The position numbers and the translations under genes are program-made. From an uncultured Prevotella sp. (GTDB lineage Bacteria; Bacteroidota; Bacteroidia; Bacteroidales; Bacteroidaceae): a DNA stretch of 59,477 bases. The stretch is from assembly GCA_900315695.1 (NCBI GenBank), contig ONAE01000024.1, forward strand, positions 1 to 59,477. The letters are read 5' to 3'. Positions within the stretch are counted from its first letter, which is position 1. Every line of letters begins with the position of its first letter. This document shows positions 26,810 to 34,417 of the stretch, in pieces. The notes below the pieces were generated by a model that worked only from the letters and a program-made list of their open reading frames with translations, made no database searches and was not told the DNA's origin.

Positions 26810-28411
26810 TTAAAATCTAAAAATATGAAAAACACTCGGGGAACGCCTGCCGGCAAGGGGCAGACAGCCCCGACGAGGCTCTGCCTGCTGTAGGGGTACA
26901 CTGTCCAGCCCGTGCTCCAGTATGTTTTTCAGACGGGTATATCTAGCTGACGAGACTGGTCCTATGCGCTGACAGGCATTCTCCAACCGCTCGTTGCCAA
27001 ACTTCGCTGCAAGTCTCAGTATTCCATGACAGGCCTTGTATGACTGCTGCACGAATCGGGGGGACTTGAGCACCGCCTGCATTACCTCATGAGTGGCAGG
27101 TCCTATCAGACGCGATTTGTCGAGGAAATAGGCAGCATTGCACTCCCTGCTCCTCATGTAGGCCAGATGGTTGGGAGGCATGTGAGAGGGCTCTGTGGTA
27201 TAGCCATCCGTGAAGCTGCGCCTGTGGACAGCCACACGCTCCATATCAACCCAGACCTCTACGATGTTGCAGTCATACACGGCCTTGGCCTTCTTTCCTA
27301 CATACTGGTAGGGTATGCTGTAGAAGTGGTGTTCCTTGCCAATCTGTACGTGATATGTGGCGCCTACGGTGAAGAGCTTCTCATACCTGAAGACATACAT
27401 GTCAGGTGGCAGAGGATTCATCAGCGGCTTCTCGCTGCTGAGATACCTGTCCCAGCGTGAGGTGCCGATGGATTTCATCACACGGCTGTTGTACTCATCA
27501 TTCAGCTCGTACAGGCGATTGTTAAGTTGGTCAATGGAATAGAACTCCTCCCTCCGGCCACTGCCGTTACCACTCTCAATACGGCTGTAGTAGAAGCGAT
27601 ACACTTGGTTGACAAGGCTCTCTGCCGGTCCCTTGTCGCGAGGCTTACTGACTCGGCAGTTCTCCAGGCATGTACCATAGTGTAGTGCCCACTGGTTGGC
27701 GGCTTCAGAGAAGGCCGGCTCATAGCGGTCGTACTTCTTCACCCACTGCCGCATGTTGTCGCTCTTCACTGTCAGCGGCACTCCGCCAAAATAGGCCAGG
27801 CAGCGCGACAGCGCGTTAAAGAAACTCTCCATTGTGGTAGAGAGCATGGCTATGGCGAAGGCAAGGCTTGAGAAAGGCAGCACGCATACCAGTACATAGG
27901 CCTCCTGGCAAACCTTGGTGCGTGGATCCATAATCCACAGTTTGTCGCCAGCATAGTCCGCCTGCATCTCACCGGCAGGCTCATATACGTTATGGAAGGA
28001 ATAGGAATGTGCCTTCTCATAGGCCTGTAGCTTCTCCTTGAATTGGGTGTAGCCATAGGGATGGGCCACCCGATTGCTGTAGTTCTCGAAGAGCAGCTGA
28101 TAGGTCATGTTGCGCAACTGCATCTGTCGCGCATAGTCTTCCAACAGGGGAGTCAGCTCCTCGAGTTTCTCGCTGTCAGTGTTGCGATGGCCACTGTCAC
28201 GGACCATTACCTGGCTGAGTGTCTTGTCGTCACTGTGCAGCAGTTCCTCTGCCGACTTTCCAGAGGCATCTATCCTCCCGATGTATACATCCACGGAGGT
28301 ACGGCTCAGATTCAGTTTCTCGCTAATCTTACGCTTCGAGGTGCCTTTGATGAATTCACGAATTAATAATCTCAGATCTGTCATTGTCGCTTTCTTGTTT
28401 GCCATAATCAC
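26810..28411 (-). CDS. istA: IS21-family transposase IstA
   Basis: 533 aa. An N-terminal helix-turn-helix (IREFIKGTSKRKISEKLNLS, about residues 13-32) precedes a DDE/rve integrase core. The acidic triad can be placed at Asp in MQADYAGDKLWIMD, Asp in VKSDNMRQW, and Glu in DKGPAESLVNQVYRFY. A basic C-terminal region binds the element ends. Met3 could be the true start. The gene is upstream of istB and both read towards the left end of the element. Confidence 0.95.
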   Translation of the reverse strand: MIMANKKATMTDLRLLIREFIKGTSKRKISEKLNLSRTSVDVYIGRIDASGKSAEELLHSDDKTLSQVMVRDSGHRNTDSEKLEELTPLLEDYARQMQLRNMTYQLLFENYSNRVAHPYGYTQFKEKLQAYEKAHSYSFHNVYEPAGEMQADYAGDKLWIMDPRTKVCQEAYVLVCVLPFSSLAFAIAMLSTTMESFFNALSRCLAYFGGVPLTVKSDNMRQWVKKYDRYEPAFSEAANQWALHYGTCLENCRVSKPRDKGPAESLVNQVYRFYYSRIESGNGSGRREEFYSIDQLNNRLYELNDEYNSRVMKSIGTSRWDRYLSSEKPLMNPLPPDMYVFRYEKLFTVGATYHVQIGKEHHFYSIPYQYVGKKAKAVYDCNIVEVWVDMERVAVHRRSFTDGYTTEPSHMPPNHLAYMRSRECNAAYFLDKSRLIGPATHEVMQAVLKSPRFVQQSYKACHGILRLAAKFGNERLENACQRIGPVSSARYTRLKNILEHGLDSVPLQQAEPRRGCLPLAGRRSPSVFHIFRF

Positions 28412-28487
28412 CTTGCTTTAGAATTACTTCTGCTGCAAAGGTAGACTTTTGTCTCCAAGAACAACGACCTCACATCAGTTTTTTTCA

Positions 28488-28607
28488 GTGGCACATTTCA
28501 TTCCGCTGAGGGTGGTACATTTCAATCCGATACGAGTGGCACATTTCTTTCCGCTATAAGTGGTACATTTGTTTCCGATACGGGTGGCACATTTATTCCG
28601 ATACTAT
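28488..28607. repeat. Five 24-bp tandem subterminal repeats of the IS right end
   Basis: GTGGYACATTTNNTTCCG starts at 28488, 28512, 28536, 28560 and 28584 (the last copy one base shorter). The three counterparts at the left end are inverted. These are expected to be transposase-binding sites. Confidence 0.85.
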
Positions 28608-28609
28608 CA

Positions 28610-28616
28610 AATGTAT
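28610..28616. repeat. Right target-site duplication of the IS21 element
   Basis: AATGTAT, identical to 25933-25939. Confidence 0.85.
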
Positions 28617-28645
28617 AGAGAAACGCAAAAATCTGAGTGAGAAAA

Positions 28646-28730
28646 ATATAGGTATTACTACCTGTAGTTTATCGAATGCTTACTGTTATTGTATATAGGT
28701 ATTACTACCTGTAGTTTATCGAATGCTTAC
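28646..28730. repeat. Perfect 38-bp direct repeat, two copies
   Basis: Copies at 28646-28683 and 28693-28730 are identical and separated by 9 bases. Each contains AGGTATTACTACCT (5-bp arms around TTAC) and ends TATCGAATGCTTAC. No gene covers them. Confidence 0.85.
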
Positions 28731-28764
28731 ATCGCTCATATAAGCGGCAAAGCCGAGCGCTCCA

Positions 28765-28811
28765 CTTCGGTCGAAATGACAAGGCATGCACTGCGCTTAG
28801 TCGAAATGACA
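28765..28811. repeat. Copy of the dispersed GTCGAAATGACA repeat
   Basis: GGTCGAAATGACAAGGCATG is followed by CTGCGCTTAGTCGAAATGAC. The second half is close to the right arm of the 6047-6112 unit. Here the two TCGAAATGACA motifs are direct and not inverted. Confidence 0.55.
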
Positions 28812-28829
28812 ATGGGATCTCTTCAAATG

Positions 28830-28853
28830 AAAAAACCCTGTCTCGCGACAGGG
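28830..28853 (-). terminator. Terminator of the initiating glycosyltransferase gene
   Basis: On the minus strand CCCTGTC-GCGA-GACAGGG (28853-28836) is followed by a run of six T (28835-28830). It lies 18 bases after the stop at 28871. Confidence 0.85.
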
Positions 28854-28870
28854 CCTTTCGGGAAATCGAT

Positions 28871-30322
28871 TTAATATGCGTGCTTATCATGTATAAAGAT
28901 CGTTTTAATGGTTAACCAGATGATTCGGATGTCGAGCCAGACGCTCCAATGCTCCATATACCAGATGTCACGCTTCACGCGCCCCTCCATCTGCCAGAGC
29001 TCCTTCGTCTCCCCACGGAATCCCGTCACCTGTGCCCAGCCTGTCACGCCCGGTTTCACGAAGTGTCTCACCATATACTTGTCGATCAGCTGCGAGTACA
29101 TCTCCGTATGTGCCAGCATGTGCGGTCTCGGCCCCACGATGCTCATGTCCCCCTTCAGCACGTTCCAGAACTGGGGCAGTTCGTCGATGTTCGCCTTCCG
29201 CATAAAGTTGCCGAACGGATACTTTCTCGGATCATCCTTCGTCGCCTGTAGTCTGTCTGCATCCTTGTTCACATGCATCGATCGGAACTTCAGGCAGTAG
29301 AAGTCCTTGCCGTCCAAGCCCGTGCGCAACTGTTTGAAGAAGATCGGTCCAGGACTCTGAATCTTGATAATCAGGTAGATGATTGGGAACAGCAAAGCCG
29401 TAATAACCAGGAACACCAGCGACAGCACAATGTCGAGCACCCGCTTCACAAACCTGTTCACTGAGTTCTGCAGCGGGTTATCATAAGTAGCGTAAATCTC
29501 GATATCATCCAGAAACTCACGTTTCAGATTCAGTCCAATCGACTCCACCGACACAGGCACATAGAAGAACCTCACCACCTGATGGTCACAGAGCTTGGAG
29601 ATACTACGAATCACATCCTTCTCACGTCTTGACACACATAGATACAGTTCATCACCAAGCACCAGACTCTCAGGCTGCTGCATCCCCGCCATGAAATCCT
29701 CAAAGGATCCCAGCCTCTCCAGCAGATCCCGCTTACTGCCAGGCTCCCGCTTTGTCTGCTTCTCCACATCGTTAGCCACGTCGCCCAGCGCCTCGTCGCC
29801 ATAGTAGCCCAATATCTTATAACCCAATGTCGCATCATCCTTCAGCTTATTGTAGATGCCAATCAGTTCAGGATCCGACCCCACCAGCGTCACACTCCGC
29901 GTGTTCCTGCCCGCCTGACGATAGAGCTTGATAAACCAGCGCTCCCCCAGTCTCTTGAAGAGCAGGCCGACAAAGAACACGGTGCCAATCTCCCATATCA
30001 GCCAGCCGATGGGCAGATTGTATGCAAACACCTTCAGCAGCAGATAGGCCAGGATGGCCCCTACGACAGTCAGGCCGATGATACGCTTCAGGATCTCCCC
30101 AGCCCCCACCACGCGCAGGTGGATGATGGTCGAGAACTTCAGCATCGCCAGCATCAGCGCGATGTTATTCACAAGTATGAATATCTCCACATATTCCTTA
30201 TTCCACGACTCCATCCGCCAATGCCAGAGCGCAACCCCCAACAAGATGGCGTTCAGGACCACAAAGTCCCCCACCGTCACTATCCATTTGATAATTCTAT
30301 TCGACTGATCGTTGTTTCTCAT
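28871..30322 (-). CDS. Undecaprenyl-phosphate sugar phosphotransferase (WcaJ/PssY-type), initiates polysaccharide synthesis
   Basis: 483 aa. Four membrane helices lie in the first ~125 residues, then a CoA-binding-like middle domain (about 140-270), a fifth helix (VLDIVLSLVFLVITALLFPI) and the catalytic C-terminal domain. That domain shows IQSPGPIFFKQLRTGLDGK, CLKFRSMHVN, RKANIDELPQFWNVLKGDMS, GPRPHM and a KPGVTGWAQV element. It should transfer a sugar-1-phosphate to undecaprenyl phosphate as the first step of capsule repeat assembly. It is separated from the main operon by the plus-strand ATPase gene and has its own terminator. Confidence 0.93.
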   Translation of the reverse strand: MRNNDQSNRIIKWIVTVGDFVVLNAILLGVALWHWRMESWNKEYVEIFILVNNIALMLAMLKFSTIIHLRVVGAGEILKRIIGLTVVGAILAYLLLKVFAYNLPIGWLIWEIGTVFFVGLLFKRLGERWFIKLYRQAGRNTRSVTLVGSDPELIGIYNKLKDDATLGYKILGYYGDEALGDVANDVEKQTKREPGSKRDLLERLGSFEDFMAGMQQPESLVLGDELYLCVSRREKDVIRSISKLCDHQVVRFFYVPVSVESIGLNLKREFLDDIEIYATYDNPLQNSVNRFVKRVLDIVLSLVFLVITALLFPIIYLIIKIQSPGPIFFKQLRTGLDGKDFYCLKFRSMHVNKDADRLQATKDDPRKYPFGNFMRKANIDELPQFWNVLKGDMSIVGPRPHMLAHTEMYSQLIDKYMVRHFVKPGVTGWAQVTGFRGETKELWQMEGRVKRDIWYMEHWSVWLDIRIIWLTIKTIFIHDKHAY

Positions 30323-30364
30323 AATTCACCATTTTCACGAAAAACAAATCATGCAGTTTTTCTC

Positions 30365-30442
30365 TTCAAAGAAACTTTCTTGCCGATTTTTTCTTTTGAA
30401 AGAAACTTTTTCTCCGTTTTTCTTTCTTTTCAAAGAAACTTT
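30365..30442. repeat. Three copies of TTSAAAGAAACTTT upstream of the AAA/DUF4143 gene
   Basis: TTCAAAGAAACTTT at 30365-30378 and 30429-30442 and TTGAAAGAAACTTT at 30396-30409, spaced 31 and 33 bases. They sit between two divergent genes, right before the -7 box of the plus-strand gene. Confidence 0.75.
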
Positions 30443-30445
30443 TTA

Positions 30446-30453
30446 TATCTTTG
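30446..30453 (+). promoter_or_regulatory. -7 box (TATCTTTG) for the AAA/DUF4143 gene
   Basis: TATCTTTG lies 28 bases before the start codon, directly after the third TTCAAAGAAACTTT copy. Confidence 0.55.
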
Positions 30454-30481
30454 CACCCAGTAAAACTATAAAATTAGTAAT

Positions 30482-31678
30482 ATGGATGCATTATTTCTGG
30501 CATATAACCGCCGACTGGAAGAAACTAACTGTGACTATCTCCGATATCTCTATTCACAGATAGAATGGAATGAGCGCCTTATCGGCATCAAAGGGGCACG
30601 GGGTGTGGGTAAGACCACCATGCTGCTCCAGCATATCAAGCAGGCCTTCTCTGATACTGCCAAGGCCTTCTATGTTTCCCTTGACCATATATGGTTCAGC
30701 ACTCACACACTATTGGAACTGACGGAATATCTATACACCCACGGTGTCACCCACCTCTTTCTCGATGAAGTCCATCGTTATCCAAACTGGATTAAAACGG
30801 TTAAGAATATCTACGACAGCTACCCCAACCTTCATATCGTTTTTACAGGTTCATCTTTGTTGGAGATAGACAATGCCGAAGCCGATTTGTCGCGTCGTCT
30901 CCGCACCTATCACCTCGAGGGGTTATCTTTCCGCGAATATCTTGCCATTAGCCATATTGCCAATCTGGATACACTGACTTTTGAGGATATTCTGGCTCAT
31001 CATCAGCAGATAGCAACCAGCATCTGCTCAAAGCTGAAGATTCTTCCCCATTTCGAACGGTATGTGCAGCAGGGATTCTATCCATTCCACCTTGAGACCA
31101 CCTCAACAGCCAGTTATTACGAGAGGATACAGAATGTGATCACCACTGTCATCGAAAACGACATCCCAGCTGTAGAGAACATCGAGTATGAGACACTTCA
31201 GAAAGCAAAACGGCTATTAGCGCTATTAGCACAGATGAAGCCATTCACGCCTAATATTTCTTCTCTTTGTGACGCATTAGCCACCACCCGCAACCAGCTC
31301 ATCCGTCTTTTGTCCCTTCTTCATCGCGCAGCCTTTTTGAGACTGCTCTATACAGAAAGGAAAGACCTCAAAGCATTAGGGAAACCAGAAAAGATTCTCT
31401 TCAACAATCCAAACCTGATGCAGGCTTTAGCCTCACCAGCGGATACAGGTACCATCCGCGAGTCTCTGTTTGCCGCCATGCTCAGTCAGTCACACGCTGT
31501 CAACTATCCCAAACAGGGCGATTTACTGGTAGATGGCAAATACACCTTCGAGGTGGGTGGCAAGAATAAAGGGTTCGGCCAGATCAAAGACATTCCCGAT
31601 AGCTATGTCGTAGCAGATGAAATCGAAATCGGTTTTGGCAACAAGATTCCCCTATGGCTCTTCGGCATGCTTTACTAA
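30482..31678 (+). CDS. AAA_14/DUF4143 ATP-binding protein, function unknown
   Basis: 398 aa. The N-terminal half is an AAA_14 domain with Walker A GIKGARGVGKTTMLLQH near residues 34-50, Walker B HLFLDEVHRYPNW, and sensor-like IVFTGSSLLEID. The C-terminal DUF4143 part ends in the nuclease-like motif YTFEVGGKNKGFGQIKD. The family is common in Bacteroidetes and often found in variable regions, but its job is not known to me. The gene is opposite in direction to the capsule genes on both sides, so it looks like a separate insert in the locus. Confidence 0.88.
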   Translation: MDALFLAYNRRLEETNCDYLRYLYSQIEWNERLIGIKGARGVGKTTMLLQHIKQAFSDTAKAFYVSLDHIWFSTHTLLELTEYLYTHGVTHLFLDEVHRYPNWIKTVKNIYDSYPNLHIVFTGSSLLEIDNAEADLSRRLRTYHLEGLSFREYLAISHIANLDTLTFEDILAHHQQIATSICSKLKILPHFERYVQQGFYPFHLETTSTASYYERIQNVITTVIENDIPAVENIEYETLQKAKRLLALLAQMKPFTPNISSLCDALATTRNQLIRLLSLLHRAAFLRLLYTERKDLKALGKPEKILFNNPNLMQALASPADTGTIRESLFAAMLSQSHAVNYPKQGDLLVDGKYTFEVGGKNKGFGQIKDIPDSYVVADEIEIGFGNKIPLWLFGMLY

Positions 31679-31682
31679 AAAT

Positions 31683-31730
31683 GCAGGCCCGCCTAGAATT
31701 GGTTAGAGACATGAAAAATAACGGGCCTGC
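31683..31730. terminator. Large-loop inverted repeat between convergent genes
   Basis: GCAGGCCCG (31683-31691) and CGGGCCTGC (31722-31730) are perfect 9-bp arms around a 30-base loop. On the minus strand the second arm is followed by ATTTTTAG, so it may end the capsule operon. Confidence 0.55.
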
Positions 31731-31763
31731 TCAATAACGATTTATATAATGATATCTGTCTTC

Positions 31764-33074
31764 TCACGACATACCAAGTAAATTGTTTACAGCTTCAAAC
31801 AACGCATTATCTTTATTTGTTTCAATAAGAATAGACTCTTTACAGCCAGCATTCTGTCCTGCTTGAATGTCACTTTCACTGTCACCAATCATAATACTTT
31901 GCGAAAGGTCGATATTGAAATCCTGAGCAGCTTTTAATAACAATCCAGGTTTGGGCTTACGACAGTCACAATCGAACTTATATTCTGGGCGTTCGCCCTC
32001 AAAGCCCTTGTCTTTATGGTGAGGACATACGTATATAGCATCAAGAAATGTGCCTTCCTTTCCTAATTCTGTTTCCATCTTATCATGGATACGTTGCAGC
32101 TCCTCCCAAGTACACTCACCTCTTGCTATCACAGGCTGATTTGTTACTACAATAGCCAGATAGCCACTCATATTGATGGCCTTAATAGCCTCAGTCACGC
32201 CAGGAATCAATTCAAACTCTTCCGACTTCCGAAGGAATCCAATATGCTTATTGATCACCCCATCCCTATCAAGAAAGATAGCTTTCTGCTTCTGAGACAG
32301 GTTGCGAGCCTTCACCTTGCCACTCAGGATGTCCTTTTCCACCTCATAATACCTATCAGGCGTACCCATATCCTTGATATACTCTGGAGTGTCATAAGCG
32401 AAGATACGACCAGAACTTATATTGGTTTTCAACACATCACGGTCGAGATCAATCTTGTCAGGAGTCTCAGGATGTCGAGGAACAAAGTTCTTCATCGTTT
32501 CCTGCAGCAATTCTGGTGAGATAATCTCAATACCTGCATTCACTCGGTTCCTATAATATAGCCGTTCGTCTTCTTTGTTCATCCACTTCACTACTCGATG
32601 TGTATCCACTGGCAGACCACCGCTTACGTGTGGAGGAATTATTTCTGTCACGAGCAGCGAACTGTCATAAGGATGTCCGTTGGGATGTGCCATCAGCGAA
32701 GCCCAAGCCTTATTAGCTCGATGAAACTCTATAAACCGGTGATAATCCACATCTAGGATCACATCTCCACAAAGCAACAAGAAATCCTCTTGTAAATTCA
32801 TCTTAAACAAGGCTCCTGCAGTACCGAGAGGATTCTCCTCCACAAAATAGTCAATGTGAACGCCGAACTTCGAGCCATCTCCAAAGAATTCCTTGATGAT
32901 ATGACCGAGATACCCTATGACTAACGTGATATCCGTCAGTCCCTGCCCCTTCAGACACTCAATCAGCCACTCCAGTATCGGCTTCCCGGCAATGGGTATC
33001 ATCGGCTTGGGCACATCGCTCTTAACTGAAGCAATCCTCGTGCCTTTACCACCAGCCATTATTATAACCTTCAT
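31764..33074 (-). CDS. Bifunctional heptose-1-P guanylyltransferase (HddC) and heptose bisphosphate phosphatase (GmhB)
   Basis: 436 aa fusion. Residues 1-235 are a nucleotidyltransferase (IIMAGGKGTRIASVKSDVPK, IPIAGKPILEWLIE, ENPLGTAGALF). Residues about 268-436 are a HAD phosphatase (AIFLDRDGVINKHIG, VVTNQPVIARG, a zinc-type Cys/His loop CPHHKD..CDCRKPKPG, and MIGDSESDIQAGQNAG). With GmhA (33830) and HddA (34418) it completes the route from sedoheptulose-7-phosphate to GDP-D-glycero-alpha-D-manno-heptose. It is the last gene of the capsule operon and starts 3 bases after the WecG gene. Confidence 0.9.
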   Translation of the reverse strand: MKVIIMAGGKGTRIASVKSDVPKPMIPIAGKPILEWLIECLKGQGLTDITLVIGYLGHIIKEFFGDGSKFGVHIDYFVEENPLGTAGALFKMNLQEDFLLLCGDVILDVDYHRFIEFHRANKAWASLMAHPNGHPYDSSLLVTEIIPPHVSGGLPVDTHRVVKWMNKEDERLYYRNRVNAGIEIISPELLQETMKNFVPRHPETPDKIDLDRDVLKTNISSGRIFAYDTPEYIKDMGTPDRYYEVEKDILSGKVKARNLSQKQKAIFLDRDGVINKHIGFLRKSEEFELIPGVTEAIKAINMSGYLAIVVTNQPVIARGECTWEELQRIHDKMETELGKEGTFLDAIYVCPHHKDKGFEGERPEYKFDCDCRKPKPGLLLKAAQDFNIDLSQSIMIGDSESDIQAGQNAGCKESILIETNKDNALFEAVNNLLGMS

Positions 33075-33077
33075 AAC

Positions 33078-33833
33078 TTATGATTTAGCTATTCCTAATT
33101 TATATTTTAAGACAAGTGGAAAAATCTGCATATCATCTACAAAATAGCGTTTGAACAACCGTTTTGGTTCTTGTGCAAATCTGAAAAACCATTCAAGACC
33201 GCTCTTCTGCATCCACATAGGGGCACGTTTGATGTCTGCACCGATAAAATCTATACAGCCACCCATAGTTATTGATACTGGCACTTGATATTCATCCTTA
33301 TATTTTGCGATGAATCTTTCTTGCTTAGGACAACCAAGAAATACAATTAATATATCTGCCTTGCTTTCGCTAATAAGGTCCAATGATTTCTTTAACTCAA
33401 CAGGATTATTTTCGAAGCCAAGAGGTGGTGAATAATGACCACAAATATTAAGATTAGGATATTTTTTCTGAATTCTTTTTTTTCCTTTTTCCAATACGTC
33501 TTCTTTGCCACCAAACAAAAAGATACGATAGTTTTTCTCTACTGCAAGATCACACACATCCCATACGAAGTCGGTCATAGCGACGCGTTCCTTTATAGGA
33601 TTACCCAAGAATTTTGATAGTTTTACAACCATCTCTCCATCCGTGAGAATGAGATCAGCTTTATTGCAGATATCCAACAAATCTGGATTCTTCTGCATCA
33701 GCATCACTATATCAGTATTGGGCGTTACCACATATTGGGGACGCCTTTTCTGTACCATTTGATCAACTTGAGCCTTAGCTTCCTGGGCTGTCAGACTATC
33801 AATATATGTGTTTAGGAATTTAATTCTACTCAT
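33078..33833 (-). CDS. WecG/TagA/CpsF-family glycosyltransferase
   Basis: 251 aa with the full family core: VVTPNTDIVMLMQKNPDL, ADLILTDGEMVVKLSKFLG, the FLFGGKEDVLEKGKKRI segment and LGCPKQERFIAKY. This family adds N-acetylmannosamine or similar sugars to lipid-linked intermediates on the cytoplasmic face. Its 4-base overlap with gmhA means it is read as part of the heptose gene block, so it may add the second sugar of the repeat unit. Donor sugar not determined. Confidence 0.9.
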   Translation of the reverse strand: MSRIKFLNTYIDSLTAQEAKAQVDQMVQKRRPQYVVTPNTDIVMLMQKNPDLLDICNKADLILTDGEMVVKLSKFLGNPIKERVAMTDFVWDVCDLAVEKNYRIFLFGGKEDVLEKGKKRIQKKYPNLNICGHYSPPLGFENNPVELKKSLDLISESKADILIVFLGCPKQERFIAKYKDEYQVPVSITMGGCIDFIGADIKRAPMWMQKSGLEWFFRFAQEPKRLFKRYFVDDMQIFPLVLKYKLGIAKS

Positions 33834-34393
33834 TTTTTACACAATATTTTCATCATACAATGATCCAATACCATATGTAAATCTTCGGTAATCTGCATAT
33901 CGTCCACTGGTACGTGAACATTGTATCTACTCATCTGTTTCACCTTTCCACCACTATAGCCAGTTATTCCAACAGAGATGCCACCATTATCATTTGCATA
34001 TTGGATGGCTCTTACTACATTCTCCGAGTTACCACTTCCTGAGATTCCTATTACGATATCACCTTCTTGCATAAAATTCCTCAGGGGGCCGACAAACACA
34101 TCCGCATATGACAAGTCATTGGCATATGCCATCATCGTTGGGATATTGTCATTTAGACAAATGAATTTAAACATTCTATCCTTGCCATATGAAATGCCTT
34201 TGTTGAAATCACAAACATAGTGTGAGGCTGTTGCTGCAGAGCCGCCATTGCCCATGATGAATATCGTCCGACCTTCATCTTTTGCCTCCATCAGCACATT
34301 CATCAAAGTGTTCAGGTCTTCTTTTTTAATAGCGTCAAGGGTAGCTTTTTCTTTCTCAAAATATTGAGATATTTCATCTTTATAATCAACCAT
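33830..34393 (-). CDS. gmhA: Sedoheptulose-7-phosphate isomerase (GmhA)
   Basis: 187 aa SIS-domain protein of normal GmhA length. The phosphosugar-binding segments are present: FIMGNGGSAATASHYVCDF, VIGISGSGNSENVVRA, and a C-terminal HMVLDHCMMKIL with the metal-binding/catalytic His positions expected for GmhA. It converts sedoheptulose-7-phosphate to D-glycero-D-manno-heptose-7-phosphate, the first step of the GDP-heptose pathway completed by its neighbours. Confidence 0.9.
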   Translation of the reverse strand: MVDYKDEISQYFEKEKATLDAIKKEDLNTLMNVLMEAKDEGRTIFIMGNGGSAATASHYVCDFNKGISYGKDRMFKFICLNDNIPTMMAYANDLSYADVFVGPLRNFMQEGDIVIGISGSGNSENVVRAIQYANDNGGISVGITGYSGGKVKQMSRYNVHVPVDDMQITEDLHMVLDHCMMKILCKK

Positions 34394-34417
34394 GAATTAG
34401 TATTTTTAGTTTTTCCT

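Larger units (their letters stand above)
25940..28609. mobile_element. Complete IS21-family insertion sequence (2670 bp)
   Basis: Both ends begin 5'-TG and share an imperfect 24-base terminal repeat (conserved core CGGAAT-x-AATGTGCC). Subterminal repeats are the hallmark of the family. At the left end AATGTRCC recurs at 25956, 25980 and 26004. At the right end GTGGYACATTT recurs at 28488, 28512, 28536, 28560 and 28584. All are spaced exactly 24 bases. Inside are istB and istA on the minus strand. A 7-bp duplication AATGTAT flanks the element, so the insertion looks simple and fairly recent, and both genes are open. Confidence 0.95.

Noticed and set aside
28488-28607. Regular 24-bp repeats that could be taken for a CRISPR array
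   Set aside because: The repeats have no unique spacers and lie exactly at the IS21 end, with inverted counterparts at the other end. They are transposase-binding repeats.
28646-28730. 38-bp repeat as a minimal CRISPR
   Set aside because: Only two copies, the spacer is 9 bases, and there are no cas genes in the window.
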